Shown here in pieces: positions 18,070-26,486 of a DNA stretch of 64,000 bases. The notes under the pieces were generated by a model. The model made no database searches, was not told where the DNA came from, and was given only the letters and a program-made list of their open reading frames with translations. The DNA is taken from the NCBI RefSeq assembly GCF_020782115.1, contig NZ_JAJGMW010000003.1:62001-126000 (forward strand), in the 5' to 3' direction. The DNA is from Leeuwenhoekiella parthenopeia. Lineage in GTDB: Bacteria; Bacteroidota; Bacteroidia; Flavobacteriales; Flavobacteriaceae. The first letter of the stretch is position 1, and each line of letters starts with the position of its first letter. Position numbers and translations under genes: made by a program.

Positions 18070-18093
18070 CGGCTCTTGCGTTTTGTTTAACAG
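18070..18093 (+). repeat. Left copy of a perfect 24-bp direct repeat flanking toxin-antitoxin module 3
   Basis: The sequence begins CGGCTCTTGCG and ends TTTAACAG. It is repeated without change at 18890-18913, on the other side of the HigBA-like pair. The distance between the copy starts is 820 bases. Confidence 0.85.
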
Positions 18094-18200
18094 GTCGCAA
18101 GGTTTAATTTGCTAAAATATTTCTTTACAAAACCTTTTGAAGCCTCAAATAACCTAATCTAAAATTTGGCGAATGTTATCTTTCGAGATAACTTTATAAG

Positions 18201-18533
18201 ATGATCCGGGAAATAATTTTCTACGAAGACCATTTTATGAAGTTTTACCTTGGACAGGATGAAAAGGTAAAGCAAAAAATTAAATATGTTTTCGAGTTGA
18301 TTAAGCAGGTTGACCGGGTTCCTGAAAAATTCCTGAAACATTTGACAGGAACAAACGGGCTTTATGAAATACGAGTAGCATACCAATCAAATAGCTATCG
18401 GATTTTTTGTTGTTTTGATGACGGTAAACTCGTAGTCCTTTTTAATGCGTTTCAAAAAAAGACGCAAAAAACTCCACAAAAAGAAATTGACACAGCAGAG
18501 CGTTTAATGAATGCCTATTTTAAGATAAAATAA
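18201..18533 (+). CDS. HigB-like toxin of the phage-derived Gp49/RelE group (module 3)
   Basis: The 110-residue basic protein begins MIREIIFYEDHFMKFY and has the Gp49-like core: FLKHLTGTNGLYEIRVAYQSN, then YRIFCCFDDGKLVVLFNAFQKKTQKTP and a helical tail with EIDTAERLMNAY. These toxins are ribosome-dependent mRNA interferases in characterised members. The toxin precedes the antitoxin, the order typical of higBA. The gene pair is enclosed by 24-bp direct repeats, which suggests it arrived as a unit. Confidence 0.88.
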   Translation: MIREIIFYEDHFMKFYLGQDEKVKQKIKYVFELIKQVDRVPEKFLKHLTGTNGLYEIRVAYQSNSYRIFCCFDDGKLVVLFNAFQKKTQKTPQKEIDTAERLMNAYFKIK

Positions 18534-18538
18534 AGCTT

Positions 18539-18838
18539 ATGGAAAAGTATAAAGATATAAAGACATTTGACGAACTGATCGAGTTAGAACACGGAGCAAT
18601 TGGAACGGAAAGCCGCAACAGCTATGAAGAAAGCGCACAACTATTTATCATTAGTGAAATGCTTAAAGCAGCCCGAAAAGAGGCAAAAATGACCCAGAAA
18701 CAGCTTGCAGAAAAAGCCGGAACTAAAAAAAGCTACATCTCAAAAATTGAGAACGGAAAAGCGAATATTCAACTTTCAACCTTAATCCGAATTTTTGAAC
18801 AAGGATTGAATCGTAGAGTTGGATTCACTTTTCTATAA
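18539..18838 (+). CDS. HigA-like XRE antitoxin (module 3)
   Basis: The 99-residue protein has an N-terminal extension and an XRE helix-turn-helix at about residues 41-90 (ARKEAKMTQKQLAEKAGTKKSYISKIENGK). It follows the toxin by six bases. It is expected to bind the toxin and repress the promoter before 18201. Its C-terminus is short, ending in RRVGFTFL. Confidence 0.88.
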   Translation: MEKYKDIKTFDELIELEHGAIGTESRNSYEESAQLFIISEMLKAARKEAKMTQKQLAEKAGTKKSYISKIENGKANIQLSTLIRIFEQGLNRRVGFTFL

Positions 18839-18889
18839 GCAAGATTATACGGTCTAGCAACCCGTTAGCCGGAACAAAGGGTTGCTTCG

Positions 18890-18913
18890 CGGCTCTTGCG
18901 TTTTGTTTAACAG
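18890..18913 (+). repeat. Right copy of the 24-bp direct repeat
   Basis: It is identical to 18070-18093 over 24 bases and then diverges on both sides. It lies 33 bases before the TonB-like gene. A GCAACCC/GGGTTGC inverted repeat at about 18856-18884, just upstream, could be the antitoxin terminator. Confidence 0.85.
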
Positions 18914-18946
18914 CATACCACCGCGGCTTTTTGTATTTTTATAGCC

Positions 18947-19684
18947 ATGAAAATGACCTCGCAGGATAAAGCCATGTTGATCACCTTTAGCGGTGCGGCT
19001 TTTCTTTTTGTGGTATTTCTGTTTCTTACCGTAAAACCTTACGACACTTCGCAGGTAGAAGAATTTATTCCTATCCCTATCATTCAGGATGAGCCTAAAG
19101 AAGAACCAACGCCTCAAGAAGTCGAAGAACAAAAGCAATTGCAGTCTCAGCAAATTACCAATCAGGCACAGAGCAGCAACCGGGAAGTTCGGGAGGCCAA
19201 CCGCTATTTTAGCCAGCAAAATCAGGTTAACGACGCATTGAAAACGGATTCTGAAACGCTGGAACCTTCAGAAGATACGGATGGTGAAGATGAAAACTTT
19301 CCCGATTACCGGGAGCGTATCGCACTCTTACGCCAAAAACGAAGGGAAGAACAATCTGCCGGAGATTCAAAAACGGCCGAAAAAATTTCAAAAGTAAACA
19401 CCTCGAGCTACCGCCGTAGTACGGTGACGTATCAGCTTAAAGACCGTAATGCCGTGCAAATTCCTAATCCTGTGTACACCTGTGATGCCACCGGAAAAGT
19501 GGTAATCAATATTGAGGTTAACGGCAGTGGCGGGATTATTAAAGCCTACTTCAACAAAAGCGCTTCGAGCACGTCTAATGGCTGTTTGGTAGATCAGGCA
19601 TTGGAGTATGCTGAGAATGCCATATTCAACAAAAGCGACCGTGCCACACAGCTAGGTTCGATTACATTCGAGTTTCAAGGTTAA
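18947..19684 (+). CDS. TonB-like energy transducer / membrane-anchored protein
   Basis: The 245-residue protein has an N-terminal membrane helix (AMLITFSGAAFLFVVFLF), a periplasmic segment rich in Pro, Glu and Gln (residues 40-150), and a C-terminal domain VYTCDATGKVVINIEVNGSG in which two cysteines are visible. This layout matches TonB-family proteins of Bacteroidetes, but the C-terminal domain is divergent. No exbB or exbD is present, so a role in envelope energy transfer is tentative. Its last 23 bases overlap the convergent thioredoxin-like gene. Confidence 0.6.
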   Translation: MKMTSQDKAMLITFSGAAFLFVVFLFLTVKPYDTSQVEEFIPIPIIQDEPKEEPTPQEVEEQKQLQSQQITNQAQSSNREVREANRYFSQQNQVNDALKTDSETLEPSEDTDGEDENFPDYRERIALLRQKRREEQSAGDSKTAEKISKVNTSSYRRSTVTYQLKDRNAVQIPNPVYTCDATGKVVINIEVNGSGGIIKAYFNKSASSTSNGCLVDQALEYAENAIFNKSDRATQLGSITFEFQG

Positions 19685-20300
19685 GCACGCGCAAAATCTC
19701 GATCAATTCGCTCAAAATCGATTCCCCTTTATCTTTATTGTACCAAAGCTGCAGCGACTCTCTAAATTCCGAAGTGATCTCACCGTGTTCTGCTTTAAAA
19801 TCTTCAACCAGCTTTTTTGCAGCCGAAGAGCGCGAACCCCAGGAAGCTAAAACTTCTTTGGTATGCGGATCCTGAATGACCAATTTTGGAATTGCCTTAG
19901 CTCCGTTTGATAAAAAGGCGTCCATCAATTGGGGATGATCGTCCCGCAATACCACTCTGAAGTCAATATTGGGTAGGATTTCAGCTATTTTTTGCATCAC
20001 GGCAGTTGCCGGGGGCGCGTCACCACACCAGCTTTCGGTGAGCAACAGCCAGTTCAGCGGGCGGTCAAAACCACTGATGAGTTCCTGCTCAGCTTCAGTG
20101 AGCTTAAAGGTTTTATCCCAGCGTTTCATACGGCGGTCGTTGAGCAGGGTGTAATTTGATAAAGCTTCGGTTTGCGTATGGCCGGTGCTGGTAAACGATT
20201 GGGCATGCGAGCCCACCAGCAACCGGTAATCTGCGTAGGTCATTCCAGCTTTAAAAGATTGGGTGACCAAATCCTGGCGTTCTAAAGTAGTTATTTGCAT
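19662..20300 (-). CDS. Thioredoxin-like family protein
   Basis: The 212-residue protein has a thioredoxin fold in its centre, with LLLTESWCGDAPPATAVM near residue 95. The usual CxxC is replaced by a single cysteine (WCGDAP), as in the TRX-like group common in Bacteroidetes and Bacilli. The cis-proline region is KAIPKLVIQD. There is no signal peptide, so it is cytoplasmic. The redox function is uncertain because one active-site cysteine is absent. Confidence 0.8.
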   Translation of the reverse strand: MQITTLERQDLVTQSFKAGMTYADYRLLVGSHAQSFTSTGHTQTEALSNYTLLNDRRMKRWDKTFKLTEAEQELISGFDRPLNWLLLTESWCGDAPPATAVMQKIAEILPNIDFRVVLRDDHPQLMDAFLSNGAKAIPKLVIQDPHTKEVLASWGSRSSAAKKLVEDFKAEHGEITSEFRESLQLWYNKDKGESILSELIEILRVLNLETRM

Positions 20301-20393
20301 AGACTAGAAGTCGGGCATTTTTTAACAAACTTACAGTCCCACACAGGCTTTCAGCCAATAGATTCAATATCTTTAAGGTCTAAATGCAGGACT

Positions 20394-20972
20394 ATGAATA
20401 AGCACAGGTGTGGCTGGTGTGCAGGTGATGCGCTGTACGAAGCCTATCACGATACCGAATGGGGCGTGCCCATTTATGACGACAACACTATTTTTGAATT
20501 TTTAATTTTGGAAACCTTTCAGGCAGGACTCAGCTGGATCACGATTTTGCGCAAGCGCGAAAACTTTCGCGAAGCGCTGGATGATTTTGACTACAAGAAG
20601 ATTGCCAATTACGGGGATGAAAAATTAGAAGAACTGCTCAACAACCCCGGAATCATTCGCAATAAACTGAAGGTTTACGCGACCGTGAGCAATGCCAAAG
20701 CCTTTATGAAAATTCAGGAGGAGTTCGGTTCGTTTTCCAAATACATCTGGAGTTTTGTAGATCACAAGCCCATTCAAAACCAGATTGAATATTATAAAGA
20801 AGCTCCGGCTACTACGGCAATTAGTGATGCCTTATCTAAAGACCTAAAGAAGCGAGGCTTTAAATTTACCGGCTCAACCGTAGTTTATGCGCATATGCAG
20901 GCCACCGGAATGGTAAATGATCACGAAATAAATTGTTTTCGATACGAAGAAGTAAAAGCAATGAGTTTATGA
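20394..20972 (+). CDS. tag: DNA-3-methyladenine glycosylase I
   Basis: The 192-residue protein starts MNKHRCGWCAGDALYEAYHDTEWG, with the zinc ligands and base-recognition residues of TagI, and continues with FEFLILETFQAGLSW and LRKRENFREA. It removes 3-methyladenine from alkylated DNA in base excision repair. The frame is open further upstream to 20295, but homology begins at ATG 20394. Its stop overlaps the start of the next gene (ATGA). Confidence 0.94.
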   Translation: MNKHRCGWCAGDALYEAYHDTEWGVPIYDDNTIFEFLILETFQAGLSWITILRKRENFREALDDFDYKKIANYGDEKLEELLNNPGIIRNKLKVYATVSNAKAFMKIQEEFGSFSKYIWSFVDHKPIQNQIEYYKEAPATTAISDALSKDLKKRGFKFTGSTVVYAHMQATGMVNDHEINCFRYEEVKAMSL

Positions 20973-21523
20973 AACACCCAATTTTAGCTTTACTGATTGC
21001 ACTCTCCAGCCTTACCTACGCACAAAACGTCAAGCAGGAGTTTGAACAGGGCATAGAGGCCGATGAGATGCCTCAAGCGGCGATCCGGTATTTACAAAGC
21101 CTGGAAGGAACTAAAAAGCGGCTTCAGTATTACCGCGAGCAGGACGGTGATCGGCAGAGTTTTGAAGCCAAGTTTAAGATTGGCAGATCAAAATACAGTG
21201 CAGAGTTTGACCGGGACGGAATGCTGGAAGACATTGAAATCATACGAAATCAAAAAGAAATGGGGACCAGCCTGACAGCTGTAAATGACTATCTGGAGAC
21301 CAATTTTGAGCGGCATCGTATTGAAAAAATACAGGCGCATTATGAACCAAAAGCTGCATTTGACACAGCCAATCCCGGAATACCCGATGCCTGGGAAATT
21401 ATTGTAGCTACAAAAAACACAGAAAACAAACTGGAGCGTTTTGAGATGACTTTTGACGCTGATGGTAACTTTTTAAAATCCCGTAAAGTGGTACGCCAGT
21501 CTTATGAATTTCTCCTTTTCTAA
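20969..21523 (+). CDS. Secreted protein of unknown function, PepSY-like features
   Basis: The 184-residue protein begins with a clear signal peptide (MKHPILALLIALSSLTYAQ) and contains AAIRYLQSL, KFKIGRSKYSAEFDRDGMLEDIEI and FEMTFDADGNFLKSRKVV. The two xxFDxDGxxL stretches resemble PepSY-like proteins of Bacteroidetes. I do not recognise a specific family. It is coupled to tag by a start-stop overlap and overlaps the DUF2490 gene by 20 bases. Confidence 0.7.
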   Translation: MKHPILALLIALSSLTYAQNVKQEFEQGIEADEMPQAAIRYLQSLEGTKKRLQYYREQDGDRQSFEAKFKIGRSKYSAEFDRDGMLEDIEIIRNQKEMGTSLTAVNDYLETNFERHRIEKIQAHYEPKAAFDTANPGIPDAWEIIVATKNTENKLERFEMTFDADGNFLKSRKVVRQSYEFLLF

Positions 21524-22178
21524 AGTATTTGTACTAATACTGCTGCCTTTTGGCCTATTTGCTCAGGACACACGCTACCTAAGCCAGCACGAGATTGCCT
21601 TTAATTACAGTCCGCCGTCTCGCTGGAGCTATAATTTTGAAATCACCAACCGCAACACCTTTCCGGAAGAAGACAAGCCCTACTCGGTGCAGCATCTGGA
21701 GTTTTCGCACTTTACGACTTATGAGAGTGGGTTCTACGGCAGTTTGAGTTTGGGATTACGCTATCGCAACCGGGACTGGTTTGAGCCCGGCCGCAGTAAC
21801 GAGCTGCGACTTACGCAACAGTATAATTATGCCCGTAATTACAACCAATACCGGCTGGGACATCGTTTTAGAATCGAGCAGCGCTTCTATGATACTGAAA
21901 CCGTTCACCGTGCACGTTATCGTCTCAATCTGGACTTTCCGTTGCAGGGATTACGGCTTGATGATGGGGAATTTTACACCGCAATAAGTCTCGAGACCCT
22001 GTACAGCATTTCGGCGTTGGAAAAGCCTGAACTCAATCAGCGATTTACCTTAACTCTCGGAAATCAGATCAGCGGCACCCTGAAACTGCAAATCGCTGCT
22101 GAGTGCCGAAAGGAAGATTTAACACTAGATCAGGAAAATCGCGTGTTTTTCTATACTTCGGCAAAGATTAAGCTTTAA
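21504..22178 (+). CDS. DUF2490 outer-membrane beta-strand protein
   Basis: The 224-residue protein has a signal peptide ending LLPFGLFAQ, then a run of alternating amphipathic strands (SLSLGLRYRNRDW, YRLGHRFRIEQRF, RARYRLNLDFPLQGL, NRVFFYTSAKIKL) as in DUF2490 proteins. These are predicted beta-barrels of unknown function in the outer membrane. It is the last gene of the tag transcript. Confidence 0.82.
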   Translation: MNFSFSKVFVLILLPFGLFAQDTRYLSQHEIAFNYSPPSRWSYNFEITNRNTFPEEDKPYSVQHLEFSHFTTYESGFYGSLSLGLRYRNRDWFEPGRSNELRLTQQYNYARNYNQYRLGHRFRIEQRFYDTETVHRARYRLNLDFPLQGLRLDDGEFYTAISLETLYSISALEKPELNQRFTLTLGNQISGTLKLQIAAECRKEDLTLDQENRVFFYTSAKIKL

Positions 22179-22192
22179 GCTGAAAAGAATTC

Positions 22193-22834
22193 TTACTGAA
22201 GATATTCCAAAAACTTTTCCCGTGAAATTTCGCGTGCGCCCATGCTATCCAAATGCTCGTTATACACCTGGCAGTCTATGAGTTTGTAATCGAGCTTTTG
22301 AAGTTTTCGCGCCAGCGTAATCAAAGCGACTTTACTGGCATTGCTTGCGTGGCTAAACATACTTTCACCACAAAACACCTTTTTATCGGCCAGGTTGATC
22401 CCATATAAACCGCCCACCAGCTTAGCATCCTGCCACACCTCAACAGATTCTGCAAGACCTTCTTCATGCAGTTTGATGTAGGCTTCAACCATCTGGTTTG
22501 TAATCCAGGTTCCGTGCTGCCCGTCTCGTTTTACACGCTTGCAATTCAAAATCACATCGGTAAAGCAGGTGTTGTAAGTAACTTTGAAATGCCCCTGGTT
22601 AAATACATTCCGCATAGATTTTGAAACATGAACTTCTTCAGGAAAAAGAACCATGCGCGGGTCTGGAGACCACCACAACACCGGCTGACCGTCATTATAC
22701 CACGGGAAAATCCCTTTTGCATAGGCATCCTTGAGACGGCTTAACGACAAATCTGCGCCTACTGCAAGCAGACCGTCTTCATCTGCATGGCGGTAATCTG
22801 GAAATGGTTGATCTGAGGTGATATAGACGATAAT
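22193..22834 (-). CDS. aat: Leucyl/phenylalanyl-tRNA-protein transferase with an apparent ATT start
   Basis: The protein attaches Leu or Phe from tRNA to N-terminal Lys or Arg of proteins for the N-degron pathway. Family motifs are ADEDGLLAVGADLS, GIFPWYNDGQPVLWWSPDPR and GGLYGINLADKKVFCGESMFS. The first of these lies upstream of the first usual start codon (TTG at 22750). The frame from 22750 back to a TAA has no ATG, GTG or TTG. ATT at 22834 gives IIVYITSDQPFPDYRHADED, the length and start expected for Aat (about 213 residues). Either initiation is at ATT, or a base error hides an ATG. Confidence 0.85.
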   Translation of the reverse strand: MIVYITSDQPFPDYRHADEDGLLAVGADLSLSRLKDAYAKGIFPWYNDGQPVLWWSPDPRMVLFPEEVHVSKSMRNVFNQGHFKVTYNTCFTDVILNCKRVKRDGQHGTWITNQMVEAYIKLHEEGLAESVEVWQDAKLVGGLYGINLADKKVFCGESMFSHASNASKVALITLARKLQKLDYKLIDCQVYNEHLDSMGAREISREKFLEYLQ

Positions 22835-22855
22835 GCTAGATTTTAGAGGGTATAA

Positions 22856-22900
22856 ACCGGAAACCCCCGAAACTTAGTGAAAGTATCGGGGGTTTCGGTT
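22856..22900 (-). terminator. Terminator of the DUF3127 gene
   Basis: The inverted repeat with arms GAAACCCCCGA and TCGGGGGTTT, separated by about 15 bases, lies just after the DUF3127 stop and before aat on the minus strand. The T run after it is short. Confidence 0.7.
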
Positions 22901-22915
22901 TGTTTTAACGCGATT

Positions 22916-23290
22916 TTAGAACGGTAAATCGTCGTGATCGTCATCATCAAAGTCTGATGCCGGCTCAAACTGATCTGCAGGTGGTACCGGAGGCACGCTT
23001 CCTGCCGGTGCAGATTGATCTGCATTTTCAATTCGCCATCCGTTAAGACTGTTGAAATATTTGGTTTCACCCTGTGGGCTTACCCACTCGCGACCTCTAA
23101 GATTGATGCTGATTTTTACGTTTTGTCCCGGTTTAAAGTTGTTGAGCAAATCGGTTTTATCCTGTACAAACTCGACCATGATGGTTTGTGGATATTGTTC
23201 TTCGGTAATTACAACTATTTCCCGCTTTTTGAAGCCGCTACCAAAGGTTTGAACGTCTCCTATAAGTTTTACTTTTCCTTGTACTTCCAT
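22916..23290 (-). CDS. DUF3127 OB-fold protein with an SSB-like acidic tip
   Basis: The 124-residue protein begins MEVQGKVKLIGDVQTFGSGF and continues with FKKREIVVITEEQYPQ and PGQNVKISINLRGREW, the DUF3127 pattern, which looks like an SSB-type OB fold. After a flexible linker rich in Ala and Pro it ends in DDDDHDDLPF, the same type of tail by which SSB recruits repair proteins. It is not the main SSB of the cell. Its function is unknown; binding of single-stranded DNA is an inference. Confidence 0.85.
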   Translation of the reverse strand: MEVQGKVKLIGDVQTFGSGFKKREIVVITEEQYPQTIMVEFVQDKTDLLNNFKPGQNVKISINLRGREWVSPQGETKYFNSLNGWRIENADQSAPAGSVPPVPPADQFEPASDFDDDDHDDLPF

Positions 23291-23321
23291 TTTCTTCTGT
23301 TCTTCTTTAAATTTTAATGTC

Positions 23322-24203
23322 TTAAGCCAAAATCAATTTCCAGGCTTCCTGTATCTTATTGTTGCTGATCAATTCCTGTATTTTACTATGCAGGGCAGGG
23401 CTGTTTTTAGCTGCTGCCAAATCTTTAAGTTCGGCTTCCGTTTCTAAAAAAGCCTGAATTTCTTCCGTTTGCGGCAATACATCAACATTGCCCAGACGTC
23501 CCAAATCGTTTCCGGTGAGGATGCTGCTGGTTCTAAAGGCTTCCGGAATCTGATCAACACCAACCCCTAAGTTACGCAAAGGTTTTGGCACTTCAAACAT
23601 CCCGTCAATCGCACGGGTGTACCAGTTGCCTCCCATTCGGGCTACCAGATCAATCTTATGATCGTCAATAGTACCCGCTTCGGTGAGAACGTTTTCGTGC
23701 AAATGCATACGCACCACCTCGCAAATCACCAGGTTTCCGGCGCCGCCCTGATCTCCCATAGCGACAACTTCTTTCACTTTACATTCGAGCTGTACCGGCG
23801 ATTCTTTCACCCGAAAGGGCTTCACCGCTTCAGACTGTACCTTGGTAAAACCGGCTTTTATAAACTCGTCAACACCCGCATCATATTCGGTACTGGCCAA
23901 TGACATTTGCTGTACCATCGCATAATTTACAATATTAATCACGACCTCTTTGGTCTCCAAAATATTGTCTAAGGTATGCTTGGTCGTATTGTCTCTGCCG
24001 CGACGCACGGGCGAAAACACCACGATAGGCGGATTAGAACTAAACACGTTAAAAAAGCTGTACGGTGCAAGATTAGGCCTGCCCTCAGCGTCCAGAGTGC
24101 TGGCAAAAGCAATAGGCCGCGGACTCACAGCCCCCGCAAGAATACCGTAAACCGTCGCATTATCGCTGGCGGCCGGATCAAGTGTTTGAGTCTTAAATTG
24201 CAT
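23322..24203 (-). CDS. Flavin reductase family protein (FMN-binding split barrel)
   Basis: The 293-residue protein has the flavin reductase-like start: YGILAGAVSPRPIAFASTLDAEG, then NLAPYSFFNVFSSNPPIVVFSP and KEVVINIVNYAM, which line the FMN pocket. It continues with LECKVKEVVAMGDQG and a helical C-terminal extension of about 80 residues. It probably reduces or binds FMN as a partner of an oxygenase; the substrate is unknown. It is monocistronic. Confidence 0.88.
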   Translation of the reverse strand: MQFKTQTLDPAASDNATVYGILAGAVSPRPIAFASTLDAEGRPNLAPYSFFNVFSSNPPIVVFSPVRRGRDNTTKHTLDNILETKEVVINIVNYAMVQQMSLASTEYDAGVDEFIKAGFTKVQSEAVKPFRVKESPVQLECKVKEVVAMGDQGGAGNLVICEVVRMHLHENVLTEAGTIDDHKIDLVARMGGNWYTRAIDGMFEVPKPLRNLGVGVDQIPEAFRTSSILTGNDLGRLGNVDVLPQTEEIQAFLETEAELKDLAAAKNSPALHSKIQELISNNKIQEAWKLILA

Positions 24204-24360
24204 CCCGCAAAGGTAGGCATACGCAGGTACACTTAAAACCGTTTTACAGACAATAATTCTTTGAGAAATGCTTTATATTTAATCGATGTCGATGAGCCTT
24301 AAGCACAGCTAAAAATTAGCACCGCCTTATAATCAACCCGACTTTTTAAGACCTCAGTTT

Positions 24361-25512
24361 ATGAAGTTTAACAGAGATCAGCGCTTTGTACGCTGGTTTA
24401 TCATTTTTGCAGCAGTTGTCATCACGGCACTGATTTTATGGAATGTCTCGCTGTTTTTTGATCAGCTGAAACAGGCCGAGCGGGATCGTATGGAAATCTG
24501 GGCTTCGTCAATGGAAGCTTTAAATACCGAAGACATCAACCAGTATTATGCGCTAAGCCAAAAAATCAATAGCCGCAACCAGTACATCCCCATCATTATT
24601 ACCGATTATAAAGACAGTATTGTTAACAGCATCAATATCCCAAAGGGGGTTCTCGATAACCCGCAGCGCTCTCAGGAAATGCTTCGGGAAATGGCGGCAG
24701 AAAATGAGCCCATACGCATAGACATTTTGGGGGGCGATCTTTGGTATGCCTATTACGGGCATTCACCGGTAATCAACCAGCTTAAGTATTTTCCCGTGGT
24801 GCTGGTCATCATTGTCATTCTCTTTATTGCGGTTATTTATTTTTTTTACGCCACGTCAAAAGCTTCAGAACAAAACCTGCTCTGGGCCGGTATGGCCAAA
24901 GAAACCGCGCATCAAATAGGCACACCCTTGTCTTCTCTCGTAGGCTGGACCGAAATTTTAAAAACCGAAAATGTCAACCCGGAATACATCGAGGAAATCA
25001 ATAAAGATATTGCGCGACTCGAGATTATAACCGGAAGATTTTCAAAAATAGGTAGCGTTCCGAAACTGGAAGCCAAAAACATCATTACCGTAACTCAGGA
25101 AGCATTTGAGTACCTGTCTAAACGCAGTTCTAAGCTTATCGATTTTCAAATTGATGTACCCCAGGGACAACTTTTTGTGATGCTTAACGAAGAGCTTTTT
25201 GCCTGGAGTATAGAAAATCTGGTTAAAAACGCCATCGATGCGATGAAAGGAAAAGGCACGCTTACCTTAATCATCAAAAGAGATACGCGCTATGCTAAAA
25301 TTCTCATTAAAGATTCCGGAAAAGGCATCCCAAAAATGAATTTCTCAACCATCTTTGAACCCGGTTACACAACAAAAACCAGAGGCTGGGGATTGGGACT
25401 TTCACTCACCAAGCGTATCATCGAAGAATATCACGATGGACAGGTTAGAGTACTTCACAGTGAGATCAATAAAGGAACAACCTTTCAAATTGCCCTTAAA
25501 CTTATCAATTAA
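24361..25512 (+). CDS. Membrane sensor histidine kinase
   Basis: The 383-residue protein has two membrane helices (about residues 11-31 and 140-162) around a periplasmic sensor region, then a HisKA-like phosphoacceptor in MAKETAHQIGTPLSSLVGW near residue 180. An HATPase domain follows, with the N box ENLVKNAIDAM, the G1 box KDSGKGIP and the G2 box TKTRGWGLGLSL. No response regulator is adjacent, so it is an orphan kinase here. Its TAA overlaps the ATG of the NUDIX gene, indicating co-transcription. Confidence 0.92.
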   Translation: MKFNRDQRFVRWFIIFAAVVITALILWNVSLFFDQLKQAERDRMEIWASSMEALNTEDINQYYALSQKINSRNQYIPIIITDYKDSIVNSINIPKGVLDNPQRSQEMLREMAAENEPIRIDILGGDLWYAYYGHSPVINQLKYFPVVLVIIVILFIAVIYFFYATSKASEQNLLWAGMAKETAHQIGTPLSSLVGWTEILKTENVNPEYIEEINKDIARLEIITGRFSKIGSVPKLEAKNIITVTQEAFEYLSKRSSKLIDFQIDVPQGQLFVMLNEELFAWSIENLVKNAIDAMKGKGTLTLIIKRDTRYAKILIKDSGKGIPKMNFSTIFEPGYTTKTRGWGLGLSLTKRIIEEYHDGQVRVLHSEINKGTTFQIALKLIN

Positions 25513-26099
25513 TGAACGACCGCCTTCGAAATATGAACGTGAGTATACTTTCAGACAACTGGTATACCCTCAAGAAAGTAGATTTTGAATATTTAAACAA
25601 TCAAAATGTCTGGGAAAAGCAATCACGAGAGGCCTACGATCGCGGGAATGGAGCCGTGGTATTGCTTTACAATCCCGATAAAAAAAGCGTGATTCTTACC
25701 CGGCAGTTTAGAATGCCCACCTACCTCAACAAAAATCCCGACGGGATGATGATTGAAGCCTGTGCCGGTCTTCTTGATGAAAACGACCCCAAGACGGCCA
25801 TTATTAAAGAGATTGAAGAAGAAACCGGCTACCGCATTACCGAGGTTGAAAAAGTTTTTGAATCCTATATGTCTCCCGGCTCTGTGACCGAAATTCTATA
25901 TTTTTTTATAGCTACCTATTCTAAAGAACAAAAGGTTTCTAAAGGTGGTGGCTCTGAGGATGAAACCGAAAATATTGAGGTGCTTGAATATGATTTTCAG
26001 GAAGCGCTGAGACTGATTAAAACAGGCGAAATTAAAGACGCAAAAACAATCATGCTTTTACAATATGCCCAAATAAATCTGGGAGATCTGCTCAAATAA
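25512..26099 (+). CDS. NUDIX hydrolase of the GDP-mannose pyrophosphatase (NudK) type
   Basis: The 195-residue protein has a Nudix box around residues 93-115: the sequence ACAGLLDENDPKTAIIKEIE followed by EETGY. Downstream are YMSPGSVTEILYFF and a glutamate-rich SEDETENIEVLE segment, all typical of NudK. Such enzymes hydrolyse GDP-mannose or ADP-ribose. It begins inside the stop codon of the histidine kinase gene. Confidence 0.88.
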   Translation: MNDRLRNMNVSILSDNWYTLKKVDFEYLNNQNVWEKQSREAYDRGNGAVVLLYNPDKKSVILTRQFRMPTYLNKNPDGMMIEACAGLLDENDPKTAIIKEIEEETGYRITEVEKVFESYMSPGSVTEILYFFIATYSKEQKVSKGGGSEDETENIEVLEYDFQEALRLIKTGEIKDAKTIMLLQYAQINLGDLLK

Positions 26100-26132
26100 T
26101 TTATTTTCGCAGTACCAACCTAAGCTTGATTT

Positions 26133-26486
26133 ATGGCCGAAAACTACGTGAAATTTGGGGAATCAAAACTGCGCAATAACTGTCCTAAATGCTATGCTCA
26201 AGACGGATTGAAGTTTAGTTTTTACAATAAAATTGAAGATACTAAACTCTATACCCGTGCGACGAAACAGGTAAAAGGAGAGCTTAATTGCAGCCACTGC
26301 GAGTCTCAGATTTATCCTGCTTTATGGACCGATGAAATAGACCGAATCTATCTCTATAACCTGAAACGCGTAGGCAAACCGGAAACCTATCAACGCTTTA
26401 AGCCCCTCGCTATTTATATTTTGGCAGGAGTTGTTCTTGCAGGTGCTGCGGCAGCCTTTGGTATTTATTATTTAAAGACTAAATAG
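26133..26486 (+). CDS. Small membrane protein with a zinc-ribbon-like Cys motif
   Basis: The 117-residue protein has two CxxC pairs, NCPKC near residue 18 and CSHC near residue 49, which can form a zinc ribbon, and a C-terminal membrane helix (LAIYILAGVVLAGAAAAFGIY). I do not recognise the family. It may belong to the kinase-NUDIX transcript, 33 bases downstream. Its last 8 bases overlap the convergent HIT gene. Confidence 0.65.
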   Translation: MAENYVKFGESKLRNNCPKCYAQDGLKFSFYNKIEDTKLYTRATKQVKGELNCSHCESQIYPALWTDEIDRIYLYNLKRVGKPETYQRFKPLAIYILAGVVLAGAAAAFGIYYLKTK

